Assembly: GCA_023393015.1 (NCBI GenBank)
Contig: JAEWMY010000042.1
Coordinates: forward strand, 62,001 to 126,000
Length of the DNA stretch: 64,000 nucleotides
Direction of reading: 5' to 3'
DNA from: Spirochaetota bacterium
GTDB lineage: Bacteria; Spirochaetota; Spirochaetia; Treponematales; Treponemataceae
The position numbers were made by a program, and so were the translations under genes. This document shows, in pieces, positions 34,756 through 43,279 of the stretch (positions are counted from its first letter, which is position 1; each line of letters begins with the position of its first letter). The notes under the pieces are model-generated. The model had not been told where the DNA came from. It worked only from the letters and a program-made list of their open reading frames with translations, and did no database searches.

Positions 34756-36252
34756 TTAGCGGTCGTCCCTCCGCGCGGATTCGTTAAGCCGGATCAGGAT
34801 GGCGTCCGTCTTCGGGTCCCGCTCGGGACGGCGCTTGTCGGGACGGGGGACCTCTATGAGGGAGCCCGAATGGCAGGTGGCGAGCCAGTCCGCGGCCCCG
34901 TAGGTTCCGCAAACGAGAACCATACCCCGCTCAGAACAGCCGTACCGGCCGGTGTAGTAGTCGGGCAGCTTGATCGGATCGGAGACTATCCGGACCATCA
35001 TCCCGGTAAACCGCGAGGCGAGGCGAGCGACCGTCTCGAGGGCCGTGCCGTCCGGGGAAGCGGCCGCTTCCGCCTCCCCGCTTCGTCGACGGGATAGGAC
35101 GAACGAAAGGGCGGCGCGATCCTTGGGAAGGTTCGCGTCCTCGGACAGACGCCTGAGACGGGGCGGGGCGTCCGAGGCGTCGAAGGCGAAATGGCACCAC
35201 TTGCCGTGCCGGAGGCCGGGAAACGGACACGGACCGTCATGCGGGCACGGGGAAACGGGAGAAAGCCCGAGCGAAGCGAGAGAGTCGCGAAGGAGGGAAA
35301 TAAACCGCGCCGCGCGCGGGATGCCCGGCTCGATGACGAGGACTGAACCGTCCTCCGAGGCGTAACTCGCCAGGTCTCCCGCGAGGCGCTTCGCGACGGA
35401 CTCGATCGGCTCGTCGCCGTCGAGGGCGACCTCGTTGAACATGTTCGCGCTCGCGACGAGCTCCACGCGCCGCTTGAGCGACACCCCGAACGAACCCTTG
35501 ACGCGGACGATCTTCCAGGGCTCTCCGCCTGTTTTCGCGGCAAGCGAGAGAAACAGCTCCTCGCCCGCGGCGAGGGCGTTCTGCGAGATGTCCACGCAAT
35601 ACCAGGTCAGGTCGAGCGCGCGGAGGTCGGGGCGGGCGATCCACAGGGCGACGGGTATCGTCAGGGGACCCGAGCCGAGATCGCAGGCCGCGTCGCCGTC
35701 CTTCAGGCGAAAGTCCGTCGAGACGAAAAGTCGCGTCAGGCGGACGAGGTTCCACCACATGAAATACCGTACGTACGCCGAAAGGTTCGCCGGGTCGTTC
35801 ATGTATCCCAGGCGCCGTTCGGACCGTTCGTCGGTCAGCGAGTGGGAAAGATCGCGCACGACGGTCGGCAATTCCTGGAGCTTCTTGCTGTCGAGGGGCA
35901 TCGCGGTCTGCGCGATCTCTTGGAATGACGCCAGAAGTTCACGCGCCTCGTTTCCGAGCGTGCCGAACACCGGATCGCCCAGCGCGGGGCCGGCAAATGC
36001 GCGGTGCGGACGGCTTTTGCTGTCACCGTCTCGGCGCGGCGGTTTGCCGTCTGCGCCGCGGTCGGCGTACGCGCCGCGGGCGGGTCGGCTGTCACCGTCT
36101 CGGCGCGGCGGTTTGCCGTCTGCGTCGCGGCCCGCGCCGCGCGGGGGATGCGCGTGAACGGGCTTACCCGTGCGTTTTCTCGAGGCCTTCGCGGCGATAT
36201 TCTCGTAAAAGGGCTTCTTTCGCCCGTCGTTTCCGTCGTCATGTTCTTTCAT
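34756..36252 (-). CDS. Rsm22/METTL17-type small-subunit rRNA methyltransferase-like protein
   Basis: A 498-residue protein. The first about 95 residues are a basic low-complexity region with a duplicated GKPPRRDGDS unit. The SAM-binding fold has DAACDLGSGPLTIPVALWIA, LTWYCVDIS and SANMFNEVAL. It is followed by a Cys cluster PCPHDGPCPFPG...HGKWCHFAF (Cys-x5-Cys-x10-Cys near residues 333-350). That is the pattern of Rsm22, whose mitochondrial relative METTL17 binds a 4Fe-4S cluster. A role in small-subunit assembly is inferred from the family. The ATG at 36252 has AAGGA nearby and overlaps merR by 14 bases. The ATG at 36267 is the alternative. Last gene of the ptsI-der-merR operon. Confidence 0.78.
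   Translation of the reverse strand: MKEHDDGNDGRKKPFYENIAAKASRKRTGKPVHAHPPRGAGRDADGKPPRRDGDSRPARGAYADRGADGKPPRRDGDSKSRPHRAFAGPALGDPVFGTLGNEARELLASFQEIAQTAMPLDSKKLQELPTVVRDLSHSLTDERSERRLGYMNDPANLSAYVRYFMWWNLVRLTRLFVSTDFRLKDGDAACDLGSGPLTIPVALWIARPDLRALDLTWYCVDISQNALAAGEELFLSLAAKTGGEPWKIVRVKGSFGVSLKRRVELVASANMFNEVALDGDEPIESVAKRLAGDLASYASEDGSVLVIEPGIPRAARFISLLRDSLASLGLSPVSPCPHDGPCPFPGLRHGKWCHFAFDASDAPPRLRRLSEDANLPKDRAALSFVLSRRRSGEAEAAASPDGTALETVARLASRFTGMMVRIVSDPIKLPDYYTGRYGCSERGMVLVCGTYGAADWLATCHSGSLIEVPRPDKRRPERDPKTDAILIRLNESARRDDR
36019..36124. repeat. 37-bp exact direct repeats in the rsm22-like gene
   Basis: The same 37 bases (core TCACCGTCTCGGCGCGGCGG) occur at 36019-36055 and 36088-36124, with a 69-bp period. 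They encode the duplicated GKPPRRDGDS stretch of the basic N-terminal region. Confidence 0.85.
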
Positions 36253-36583
36253 CGGTCTTTCCTTCATCGGCGCGTTTCCGCGCGATCTCGAGCGCCCGCG
36301 AGAGGTCGGCCCTGATCGTGTCCAATTCGCGCAACGCGCGCTCGCGACGCGAGTCGGTGAGCTCGGCCATCAGCCGCTCGCCCGCCCCCGCCAACGTGTA
36401 TTTTCTTTCCTGTACGAGATGCTTCACGCGCTCGATAAGCTCGACGTCGCGCGCGCCGTAAAAGCGCCTGCCCTGGGCGTCCTTCCGCGGGCGAATGAGG
36501 GGAATGGCTTCTTCCCAGTATCTGAGCACGTGCGCCTTGATCCCGGTCGCGCGCTCTACCTCGCCGATCGTGTATTCAGCCAT
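36239..36583 (-). CDS. MerR-family transcriptional regulator
   Basis: A 114-residue protein with an N-terminal MerR winged helix: YTIGEVERATGIKAHVLRYW, then RPRKDAQGRRFYGARDVELI. The C-terminal about 45 residues are an Arg/Glu-rich helix suited to dimerisation. No Cys for metal binding is present, so an effector is not evident. It sits between der (30 bases upstream) and the Rsm22-like gene (overlapping), a location shared with MerR-like genes next to translation factors in other bacteria as far as I recall. It may regulate its own operon. Confidence 0.88.
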   Translation of the reverse strand: MAEYTIGEVERATGIKAHVLRYWEEAIPLIRPRKDAQGRRFYGARDVELIERVKHLVQERKYTLAGAGERLMAELTDSRRERALRELDTIRADLSRALEIARKRADEGKTDERT

Positions 36584-36613
36584 CGGTCTTCAGTCCCCCC
36601 GCCGGCATCGGAA

Positions 36614-38032
36614 TCAGCGTTCCCGCTCCTCCCACTTTCGCCGGCTTCCCTTCACCTCCACGACCACCGGAATCTCGGCGAAACCGAGATCCTTCCTGAT
36701 CTGGTTTCTTATGTACGCCAGATACGAACCGGTTACCGATTCGGGACGCGACGCGAACACCATGAACTTGACCGGGTTCGCCTGCGTTTGCACCATGTAA
36801 CGGATCTTGAACTTGTTCGCGCGGCCCTGCGGCGGCGGCGAGGCCGCGACCCAGTCGGAAAGCGCGAGATTGAGCGCGCTCGTCTCGACCTTCCGCGAAA
36901 GCTGGCCGTAGAGCCTGACGGCCGTCGAAAGAAGCTCGCTTATCCCGGTTCCCTTGAGGGCCGAAAGCGAAAGCACCGGGGCGTATTCCATCTGACCGAA
37001 CATGACCCGCATGTCGCGCACGGACTTCTTGAGCGTCTTCGCGTCCTGATCCATCGTGTCCCATTTGTTGAGGACGAAGATGACGCCGAGCCCCTCGGCG
37101 GCGGCGTGAGCGACGATCTTCTTGTCCTGTTCGGCGAGGCCTTCCTTCGCGTCGATCATGTGGATGACGATGTCCGCGTGCTTGAGCGTCTTGATGGCGC
37201 GGTTCACCGAGTAATACTCGATGTCCTCCTTGACGCGGCTCTTGCGCCGGATGCCAGCCGTGTCGAGCACGAGAAACTTGTTGCCCTTCCAGGCGAACTC
37301 GCCCTCGACGACGTCCCTCGTCGTGCCGGCGATATTCGAAACGATCGACGCGTCGGTGCCGGTAAGCCGGTTCGCGAGCGTCGACTTGCCGGTGTTCGGC
37401 TTGCCGACGATGGCAACGCGGATCACCGTCTCTTCCTCGCCCTCCTCGACTTTCGAGAAGTCGAGGCGTTTCACCATCGCCTCGCCGAGTTCGAGGATGT
37501 TGTCGCCGTGCTCGGCGCTCACGAATACTACCTCGGGAAAGCCGTACTCCAGGAAATTCCAGGCGTCGGACTCCCGCCTGCCGCCCTCGGTCTTGTTGAC
37601 CGCCACGAGCAGCCTGTCCCAATGGGGGCGAAGCAACTCGATGAACTCCTCGTCCTCCGCGGTAGGCGGGCCCGCCTCCAGGAGAAGCAGGATCTCGTCC
37701 GCCCTTTTGAGCGCGGCGACCGTCTTTTCCACGACGAGCTCGTCCATGATCGCCGAATCGGTGCCGGCCTCGCGGTCGAGCTTGAAGCCGCCGGTATCCA
37801 TGAGGCGCACGGGTTTTCCCGCGACGAAGGCGACCGACTCGATCGGGTCCCGCGTCACGCCGGGAGTCGGGTCGGTTATCGCGCGCCGTCTCCTGAGAAA
37901 CCGGTTGAAAAGCGTCGACTTGCCGACGTTCGGCCGACCGACTATGACGACAAGCGGCAGGTTGCGCCAGTGTTTTTCCTCGTCGAAGGTCCGCTCGATC
38001 GCGGCCTCCGGTAATTCAACGCGTTCATCCAT
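36614..38032 (-). CDS. der: Ribosome-assembly GTPase Der (EngA)
   Basis: Der is needed for 50S subunit maturation. The 472-residue protein has two tandem G domains. The first has VVIVGRPNVGKSTLFNRFL, TPGVTRDP, DTGG and VNKTEG. The second has RVAIVGKPNTGKSTLANRL, GTTRD, DTAG and LNKWD. A KH-like domain ends the protein (QANPVKFMVFASRPE...SYLAYIRNQIRK). The ATG at 38032 overlaps the ptsI stop by 8 bases (ATGGATGA), so translation is coupled. Confidence 0.97.
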   Translation of the reverse strand: MDERVELPEAAIERTFDEEKHWRNLPLVVIVGRPNVGKSTLFNRFLRRRRAITDPTPGVTRDPIESVAFVAGKPVRLMDTGGFKLDREAGTDSAIMDELVVEKTVAALKRADEILLLLEAGPPTAEDEEFIELLRPHWDRLLVAVNKTEGGRRESDAWNFLEYGFPEVVFVSAEHGDNILELGEAMVKRLDFSKVEEGEEETVIRVAIVGKPNTGKSTLANRLTGTDASIVSNIAGTTRDVVEGEFAWKGNKFLVLDTAGIRRKSRVKEDIEYYSVNRAIKTLKHADIVIHMIDAKEGLAEQDKKIVAHAAAEGLGVIFVLNKWDTMDQDAKTLKKSVRDMRVMFGQMEYAPVLSLSALKGTGISELLSTAVRLYGQLSRKVETSALNLALSDWVAASPPPQGRANKFKIRYMVQTQANPVKFMVFASRPESVTGSYLAYIRNQIRKDLGFAEIPVVVEVKGSRRKWEERER

Positions 38033-39785
38033 AGTTCTTGAGCCGCTCCTGTACGAGTTTTCTGATTTCGCGCGCGGCGGAAAGCGAGAGGGCCGCGCGG
38101 GCGAGCTCCTCCGCGTCGGCCGCGTTCGCCTTGCTCACGAGCTCGCGCACGGACTCGATGCGCGAAGGCGACATGCTGAAATCGCGCAGGCCCATTCCCA
38201 AAAGGAGAAGGACGGCGGCCGGCTCTCCCGCCATCTCGCCGCACATGGAAACCCCGACGCGCGCGCGTCTGCCCGCCTTGATCGTCGCGTCGACGAGCCT
38301 CAGAACGGCGGGATTGAAGTGGTCGAAGAGATGGGCGACGCGGGAGTTCTCCCGGTCGACGGCCATCGTATACTGAACGAGATCGTTCGTGCCGATCGAA
38401 AGGAAGTCCGCCTTCTTCGCGAGCAAATCCGCGCACACCGCGGCCGCGGGGATCTCCACCATGACGCCGACCTTCAGCTTGTCGCGGAATGCGATCCCTT
38501 CCGCCGAGAGCTCCGCCTTCGCCTCCTCGAAAACCTCGAGGGCCGCGTCGAGTTCCTCGACGCACGATATCATCGGGAAAAGCACCCGGAGGTCGCCGAA
38601 CGCGCTCGCGCGCAACAGCGCGCGGAGCTGGGTCCTGAAAAGATCCCGCCGGTCGAGGCAGTAACGGATCGCGCGCCACCCGAGCAGGGGGTTTTTCTCG
38701 AAGACGTCGAGCTGTTCTCCGATCGCCTTGTCCGCGCCGGCGTCGAGGGTACGGATCACGACTGGACATCCCTCCGCGAGGTCGAGCGCGGAGCGATATG
38801 CCTCGAACTGCGCTTCCTCGTCGGGAAGGTCCGCGGACGAGAGGAAGACGAACTCCGAGCGGAAGAGCCCGATCCCGGCGGCGCCCTCGTCCATCGCCTC
38901 CGCGGTTTCCCCGGGCAAGGCGATATTCGCGTGCAGCCGGACGGTCACGCCGTCCGCGGTCTCCAGGCGGTCGGACGAGCGGAACGGTTTCCGTTCGCGC
39001 GCCGCGGCGCCTTCCTTTCCGGACAGGCTCGCCCGGGTGCGGTAGGACGAAAGGAGGTCCGGACCCGGGGAGAGGACGACGAGACCGTCGATCGCGTCGA
39101 GTACTATCTCCTCGCCGTCTTCCACCGCGCCGAGGACGCCGCGCGCGCCCATTACGGCGGGGATTCCCCAGGATCGCGCGAGTATGGCGACGTGGCTCGT
39201 GGCGCCGCCTTCCTCGAGCGCGATACCGGCGATGCCCGAATCCCGGAGGGAGAGGGTTTCCGAGGGCTTCATGTTGCGCGCTATGAGAATCGATCCCGGC
39301 GGCACGAAGAGGTTGGAGACGGTACGCGATACGCCGGTCGCCCCGGAAAGCGACGAAGATCTCGAGAGGTGTCCGAGAACCCTCCCGAAGGCGTCCTCGA
39401 TATCGACCGCGCGCTCGGCGAGATACTCGTCGCCGGCGGAGCGAAGGACGGCGGCCGCCTCGTCGACGGAATCGGAGAGTACGGCCTCCGCGTTCAAGAG
39501 CCTGGTCTCGAGCGACTTCCGCACGAGGGGTATGAACTCGGGGTCGGAAAGCATCATCAGGTGGGCGTCGAGAATTCCCGATTGGTCGCGGTTTCGCTCG
39601 TCGCGCAAAAGGAGGAGCTCCTGTCGCGCGGCCTCGAGGGCGGAGTCGAACCGCCCGAGCTCGTCCGCCGCCTCTTCGGGGGAGATAGCGCGCCGGGGAA
39701 CGGTTGCCTGCGGGGCTTCCCCGAGGCGGAACGCGGGGCCTATCGCTATTCCGCGCGACGCGGACAATCCTTCGAGCTTTCTCAC
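38025..39785 (-). CDS. ptsI: PTS enzyme I (phosphoenolpyruvate-protein phosphotransferase)
   Basis: Enzyme I takes phosphate from phosphoenolpyruvate and passes it to HPr. The 586-residue protein begins VRKLEGLSASRGIAIGPAFR. The phosphorylated His lies in EGGATSHVAILARSWG (about His198). The PEP-binding half has LFRSEFVFL, GVMVEIPAAAV, LSIGTNDLVQYTMAVDREN and SMCGEMAG. The start is assigned to GTG 39785. A TATAGT box ends 6 bases before it, and the longer in-frame start at 39842 would lie beyond that promoter. No HPr or enzyme II gene is in the window. A regulatory PTS-only role is possible. Confidence 0.95.
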   Translation of the reverse strand: MRKLEGLSASRGIAIGPAFRLGEAPQATVPRRAISPEEAADELGRFDSALEAARQELLLLRDERNRDQSGILDAHLMMLSDPEFIPLVRKSLETRLLNAEAVLSDSVDEAAAVLRSAGDEYLAERAVDIEDAFGRVLGHLSRSSSLSGATGVSRTVSNLFVPPGSILIARNMKPSETLSLRDSGIAGIALEEGGATSHVAILARSWGIPAVMGARGVLGAVEDGEEIVLDAIDGLVVLSPGPDLLSSYRTRASLSGKEGAAARERKPFRSSDRLETADGVTVRLHANIALPGETAEAMDEGAAGIGLFRSEFVFLSSADLPDEEAQFEAYRSALDLAEGCPVVIRTLDAGADKAIGEQLDVFEKNPLLGWRAIRYCLDRRDLFRTQLRALLRASAFGDLRVLFPMISCVEELDAALEVFEEAKAELSAEGIAFRDKLKVGVMVEIPAAAVCADLLAKKADFLSIGTNDLVQYTMAVDRENSRVAHLFDHFNPAVLRLVDATIKAGRRARVGVSMCGEMAGEPAAVLLLLGMGLRDFSMSPSRIESVRELVSKANAADAEELARAALSLSAAREIRKLVQERLKNYG

Positions 39786-39791
39786 GGTGAC

Positions 39792-39797
39792 ACTATA
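39792..39797 (-). promoter_or_regulatory. -10 box of the ptsI-der-merR-rsm22 operon, leaderless type with GTG start
   Basis: Minus-strand TATAGT, then GTCACC and the GTG at 39785. The -35 region (TATGCA) is weak. Confidence 0.5.
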
Positions 39798-39813
39798 TCG
39801 TAAAAAATCAGCC

Positions 39814-39842
39814 TTGCATACAGAGACGTTTCGGCGTATCAT
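39814..39842 (+). promoter_or_regulatory. Promoter of the GerMN gene, leaderless type
   Basis: TTGCAT (39814-39819), 17-base spacer, TATCAT (39837-39842), 6 bases to the ATG at 39849. Confidence 0.55.
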
Positions 39843-39848
39843 GGCCGC

Positions 39849-40724
39849 ATGCCCGAAAAAAAGAAGAGAAAATCCGCGTCGCTCGGCTGTCTGTTTTGGA
39901 TAGCCGTCATATTGCTCATCCTGGTCCTTTTTTTCTTCAACAAGGCCAACATCCGGAAGGTGCTTGAATCGACGAACGCGATCGGGCTATTCAGGAAAAC
40001 GGACGGCGCGGACGGGGACGTCGGCCCCAAGGCGCCGAAAATTCCGGAGATAACGACGGAACCGGACGCGGACGGCGACGGGCAGGCGGACTCGTCCGCG
40101 ACCGGAACCGGCGACGCCGGAGCCGAGCCGGGTCCGACACGCACCACGGCGGTCGAGACAAAAACGGAGCCTTCGGCGAAGCCCGCGGCGACGACCGATA
40201 AACCCGCGAAGGTGATCCCGAAAGAGCCCGCGAAGGGCGTCGAGCCGGCCAAATCGTCCGAGGCCAAGAAACCCGCCGAAAAGCCCGCGGAAAAAACCGC
40301 GGCGACGAGAAAGGCGACGCTCTTTTTCGTCACGATAGATCCCGACGGGCGCGTTCTCAGAAAGGAGATCGCGCGCGAACTGCCGCAAACAGACGCACCG
40401 CTTTCGGACACGCTCAAGGCCCTGTTCCGGGGAACGAGTTCCGGCGAGGCGAACAAGGGGCTTCGTTCGCTCATCCCCGAAGGAACGAGGCTCCTCTCGG
40501 CGACCGTGAAAGGCGGCGTCGCGACCGTCAACGTGAGCGAGGAATTCCAGTTCAACCAATTCGGGATCGAGGGGTATATCGGACAGCTCGCGCAGGTGGT
40601 CTTCACCGCAACGGCCTTCCCGACCGTGACCTCGGTTCAGTTCCTCATCGAGGGACAACGCCGCGAATACCTCGGCGCGGAAGGCGTCTGGATAGGCACG
40701 CCTCTCGACCGGGGAAAATTCTGA
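39849..40724 (+). CDS. Membrane-anchored GerMN-domain protein
   Basis: A 291-residue protein with a basic N-terminus (PEKKKRKS), one membrane helix (about 13-31) and a Pro/Ala/Glu/Lys-rich tether to about residue 150. A C-terminal GerMN domain follows: KATLFFVTIDPDGRVLRKEI, TLKALFRGTSSGEAN, IPEGTRLLSATVKGGVATVN and IGQLAQVVFTATAFPTV. GerMN domains occur in envelope proteins of spore formers and non-spore formers, and their ligand is unknown. Export of the domain across the membrane is expected. The TTGCAT-17-TATCAT promoter, 6 bases ahead, fixes the start. Divergent from ptsI. Confidence 0.85.
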   Translation: MPEKKKRKSASLGCLFWIAVILLILVLFFFNKANIRKVLESTNAIGLFRKTDGADGDVGPKAPKIPEITTEPDADGDGQADSSATGTGDAGAEPGPTRTTAVETKTEPSAKPAATTDKPAKVIPKEPAKGVEPAKSSEAKKPAEKPAEKTAATRKATLFFVTIDPDGRVLRKEIARELPQTDAPLSDTLKALFRGTSSGEANKGLRSLIPEGTRLLSATVKGGVATVNVSEEFQFNQFGIEGYIGQLAQVVFTATAFPTVTSVQFLIEGQRREYLGAEGVWIGTPLDRGKF

Positions 40725-40739
40725 CCGAGGGAGCGACCG

Positions 40740-41555
40740 CTACGCCTCGAGTATCTCGACGCGGGTGACGGAGAGCGCCTTGCGCGTCGTCGTGTCGACG
40801 TCGACGAGAAGGCCGCGAAGCGCGCCCGGAACGTCCGGGGTTTCCATGCGATAGAGAACCTGCGTGATGTTCCGCCTGATCGAGACGGACGGGTCGGAAC
40901 CGATGACGGACCGCGCGGGCCCGATCATCCCGAGGTCGGTCATGTAGGCGGTTCCGTTCGCGAGCACGCGTTCGTCCGCGGTTTGCACGTGCGTGTGCGT
41001 CCCGACGACGGCCGCGACGACTCCGTCCAGCATGAGGCCGAGCGCTTCCTTTTCCTGCGCGGATTCCGCGTGAAAATCGACGAGTATGACGGGAGGATTC
41101 TCCCCGCCGTTCCAGGCGGCGACGGCGTCGCGGGCCGCGCGAAAGGGGCAGTCGATCGCGCGCATGTCCTCGCGACCCTGCAGGTTGAGCACGACGATCC
41201 TGACGGGGCCGAGCTCGAAGACGGCCGAGCCGCGCCCGGGAAGCCGCTCGTCGCCGGAAAGATCGGGAAAATTCAGGGGGCGAAGCGCGCCCGGCGAGTT
41301 TTCGAGGACGGGCCAATGGTCGCGTTTCTCGAAGGTGTGGTTTCCGCCGGTAATCGCGTCGGCGCCGGCGGCGAATATAAGCCCGGCGTCCTCCGCCGAA
41401 AGGCCGACGCCTCCCGTCGCGTTCTCGCCGTTGATGACGCAAAAGTCGACCGACTCTCGCTCAAGAAACGCGGGCAACAGGGCGGAGACGCACCGAAGCC
41501 CGACGGGACCGAAGACGTCCCCGCCGAGAAACACCCTCACGGTTTCATTGCTCAT
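40740..41555 (-). CDS. YmdB-type metallophosphoesterase
   Basis: A 271-residue enzyme of the family that includes Bacillus YmdB, which hydrolyses 2',3'-cyclic nucleotides. Metal and catalytic motifs are RVFLGGDVFG, CVINGENATGG, ITGGNHTFEKRD, ILVDFHAESAQEK and VVGTHTHVQTADER, followed by YMTDLGMIGP. The length is typical. It overlaps the preceding phosphoesterase gene by 11 bases, so the two are coexpressed. In other bacteria ymdB neighbours rny. That gene is not in this window. Confidence 0.93.
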   Translation of the reverse strand: MSNETVRVFLGGDVFGPVGLRCVSALLPAFLERESVDFCVINGENATGGVGLSAEDAGLIFAAGADAITGGNHTFEKRDHWPVLENSPGALRPLNFPDLSGDERLPGRGSAVFELGPVRIVVLNLQGREDMRAIDCPFRAARDAVAAWNGGENPPVILVDFHAESAQEKEALGLMLDGVVAAVVGTHTHVQTADERVLANGTAYMTDLGMIGPARSVIGSDPSVSIRRNITQVLYRMETPDVPGALRGLLVDVDTTTRKALSVTRVEILEA

Positions 41556-42258
41556 CGGTGTACACGGCGGTGCGAAGGCTGTTTACGATGCCGCCTCTCC
41601 AGGGAACCCCGCGTTCCTCGAGGGCGCGAACGGTCCGTTCTATGTCGTACTCGATCCGGACGACCTCGAGCGAGGCGTCGGGACCCGAGGCGGTGACGAT
41701 ACCGAAGGACGCGCGGTTGTCGCGGTCAAGCGGCTTGCCGAGGCTTCCGGGATTGAAGATGCGGGCCTTGCGGACGGCCTGGTTTCTGGGCACGTGCGTG
41801 TGTCCGCAGACGTACAGGATGCGGGAGGCCGTGTCGATCTTCGTCTCGTCGAGGGTCTCCTCGTCCGAGCCGTGACGCCCGTGTATCATGTCCACCGTCC
41901 AGCCGTCGACGGAAAACCGGTGCCGGACCGTCAGGCTCTTGAGCCACCCCATATTGTCGGGAGAAAGCTGTTCCCGGGTCCATCGGCAGTGTTTGATCCC
42001 CTCGGGGTTGCCGAAGTAGGGATTATGGTCGAGCGCGTGCTCGTTGACGATGTAGCGGTCATGGTTGCCGGAGAGGTATATCTTGCCGGGAAAGCCCCGG
42101 AGGAGGGTTATCGTCTCCTCGGGAAACGGGCCGAGGTTTACGTAATCACCGAGAAAGTATACCGGCTCGCGCGAAAGGCCCCGGCCTTCGAGGTATTCGA
42201 AAAAGGCTTCGAGGGCAGGCAGGTTCGCGTGTATATCCGAAGCCAGAATGAATTTCAT
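41545..42258 (-). CDS. Calcineurin-like metallophosphoesterase (YfcE/MJ0936 type)
   Basis: A 237-residue enzyme. The dimetal motifs are FILASDIHANLPALEAFF, YFLGDYVNLGPFPEE, IYLSGNHDRYIVNE, VDMIHGRHG and YVCGHTHVPRNQ, then IFNPGSLGKP. The family acts on phosphodiesters, and the natural substrate is not known. Its own promoter (TTGAAA-17-TATAGT) ends 9 bases before the ATG at 42258. The downstream ymdB-type gene overlaps it, making a two-gene phosphoesterase operon that diverges from the BtuFCD-type operon. Confidence 0.9.
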   Translation of the reverse strand: MKFILASDIHANLPALEAFFEYLEGRGLSREPVYFLGDYVNLGPFPEETITLLRGFPGKIYLSGNHDRYIVNEHALDHNPYFGNPEGIKHCRWTREQLSPDNMGWLKSLTVRHRFSVDGWTVDMIHGRHGSDEETLDETKIDTASRILYVCGHTHVPRNQAVRKARIFNPGSLGKPLDRDNRASFGIVTASGPDASLEVVRIEYDIERTVRALEERGVPWRGGIVNSLRTAVYTDEQ

Positions 42259-42267
42259 CTGGGAGCA

Positions 42268-42296
42268 ACTATATCCCGTTTGCGAAACGTTTTCAA
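42268..42296 (-). promoter_or_regulatory. Promoter of the phosphoesterase pair, leaderless type
   Basis: Minus-strand TTGAAA (42296-42291), 17-base spacer, TATAGT (42273-42268), 9 bases to the ATG at 42258. Confidence 0.6.
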
Positions 42297-42317
42297 TCGA
42301 GCGACGCGCCGGCGCCC

Positions 42318-42346
42318 TTGCCCTCTGCCCCGGCGGCCGCTATAGT
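42318..42346 (+). promoter_or_regulatory. Promoter of the BtuFCD-type operon, leaderless type
   Basis: TTGCCC (42318-42323), 17-base spacer, TATAGT (42341-42346), 6 bases to the ATG at 42353. There is no room for a cobalamin riboswitch in the transcript. Confidence 0.55.
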
Positions 42347-42352
42347 GGCCGT

Positions 42353-43279
42353 ATGTTCCCCGTACGACGCGCCGCGGCCGCCCTGATCGCCGCATCTTCG
42401 CTCCTTCTCGGGTCAGCCTGCGCGCGTTCCGCGGCCGGTGGCGGCGATCGCGCCGCCCGCGCCGGGGCCGAAGCCGCGTCCGCGGAACGGCCGGCGCGTA
42501 TCGTCTCGCTCGCGCCGGCGACCACGGCGATCCTCGTCGAGATCGGCATGGCAGACCGACTCGTCGCGGTCGACACCTGGTCGCGCCTTCCCGATTCCGC
42601 GCGCGACGTACCCCGTCTCGACATGATACGGCCGGACGCCGAGCTCCTCCTCGCGCTCGGGCCCGACGTCGTTTTCGCCTCGTCCATGACCAAGGAGGGT
42701 CTGGGCCGCGATCCCTTCGCCCCGCTCTCCAAATCGGGCGTCAGGGTGGAATACATACCGACGAGCGGAACGATCCGGGACATCGAGGAGGACGTCCTCC
42801 GCGTCGCCGGGGCGGTCGGCGAGCCGGAGAAAGGCGAGGAGATAGTCCGGCGCATGCGACGGGAGATCGGGGAAATCAGGAGTATCTGCGCCGCGATCCC
42901 CGAGGACCGAAAGCCGATCGTCGTCTTCGAGATCGCGCCGGCTCCGTCGGTCTACAGCTTCGGAAGCGGCGTCTACCTCGACGAGATGCTCGCGGCGGCG
43001 GGCGCGCGGAACGCCTTCGCGAAAGAGCGCGGCTGGCTCGCGACCGGCGCGGAGGCGATCGTGACCGCGAACCCCGACGTGATCCTGACCAACGTGGACT
43101 ACCTCGACGACCCGGTCGCCGAGATTCTCTCGCGGCCCGCGTGGTCCGCGGTGAACGCCGTCAAGAACGGGCGCGTGTACCGAATCGACAACGAGTCAAG
43201 TTCCCAGCCGGCTCCCGCCGTCTCCCGCGCCCTCGCCGAGATCGCGCGCGCCTGCCATCCGGAGCTTTTCGATGAATGA
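42353..43279 (+). CDS. Periplasmic binding lipoprotein of a cobalamin/iron-complex ABC importer (BtuF/FhuD type)
   Basis: A 308-residue lipoprotein (signal peptide, then LLLGSAC lipobox). The cluster A-2 binding-protein fold shows RIVSLAPATTAILVEIGMAD, LLLALGPDVVFASSM, then the linking helix and FEIAPAPSVYSFGSGVYLDE with AWSAVNAVKNGRVYRID near the end. The ATG at 42353 was chosen over the in-frame upstream start at 42248 because of the promoter and signal peptide. It overlaps the permease gene by 8 bases. Vitamin B12, haem or a siderophore are all possible ligands. A TonB receptor is not present in the window. Confidence 0.88.
   Translation: MFPVRRAAAALIAASSLLLGSACARSAAGGGDRAARAGAEAASAERPARIVSLAPATTAILVEIGMADRLVAVDTWSRLPDSARDVPRLDMIRPDAELLLALGPDVVFASSMTKEGLGRDPFAPLSKSGVRVEYIPTSGTIRDIEEDVLRVAGAVGEPEKGEEIVRRMRREIGEIRSICAAIPEDRKPIVVFEIAPAPSVYSFGSGVYLDEMLAAAGARNAFAKERGWLATGAEAIVTANPDVILTNVDYLDDPVAEILSRPAWSAVNAVKNGRVYRIDNESSSQPAPAVSRALAEIARACHPELFDE

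Noticed and set aside
42259..42352. Cobalamin riboswitch before the BtuFCD-type operon
   Set aside because: The gap is only 94 bases, holds two divergent promoters, and the transcript appears leaderless.
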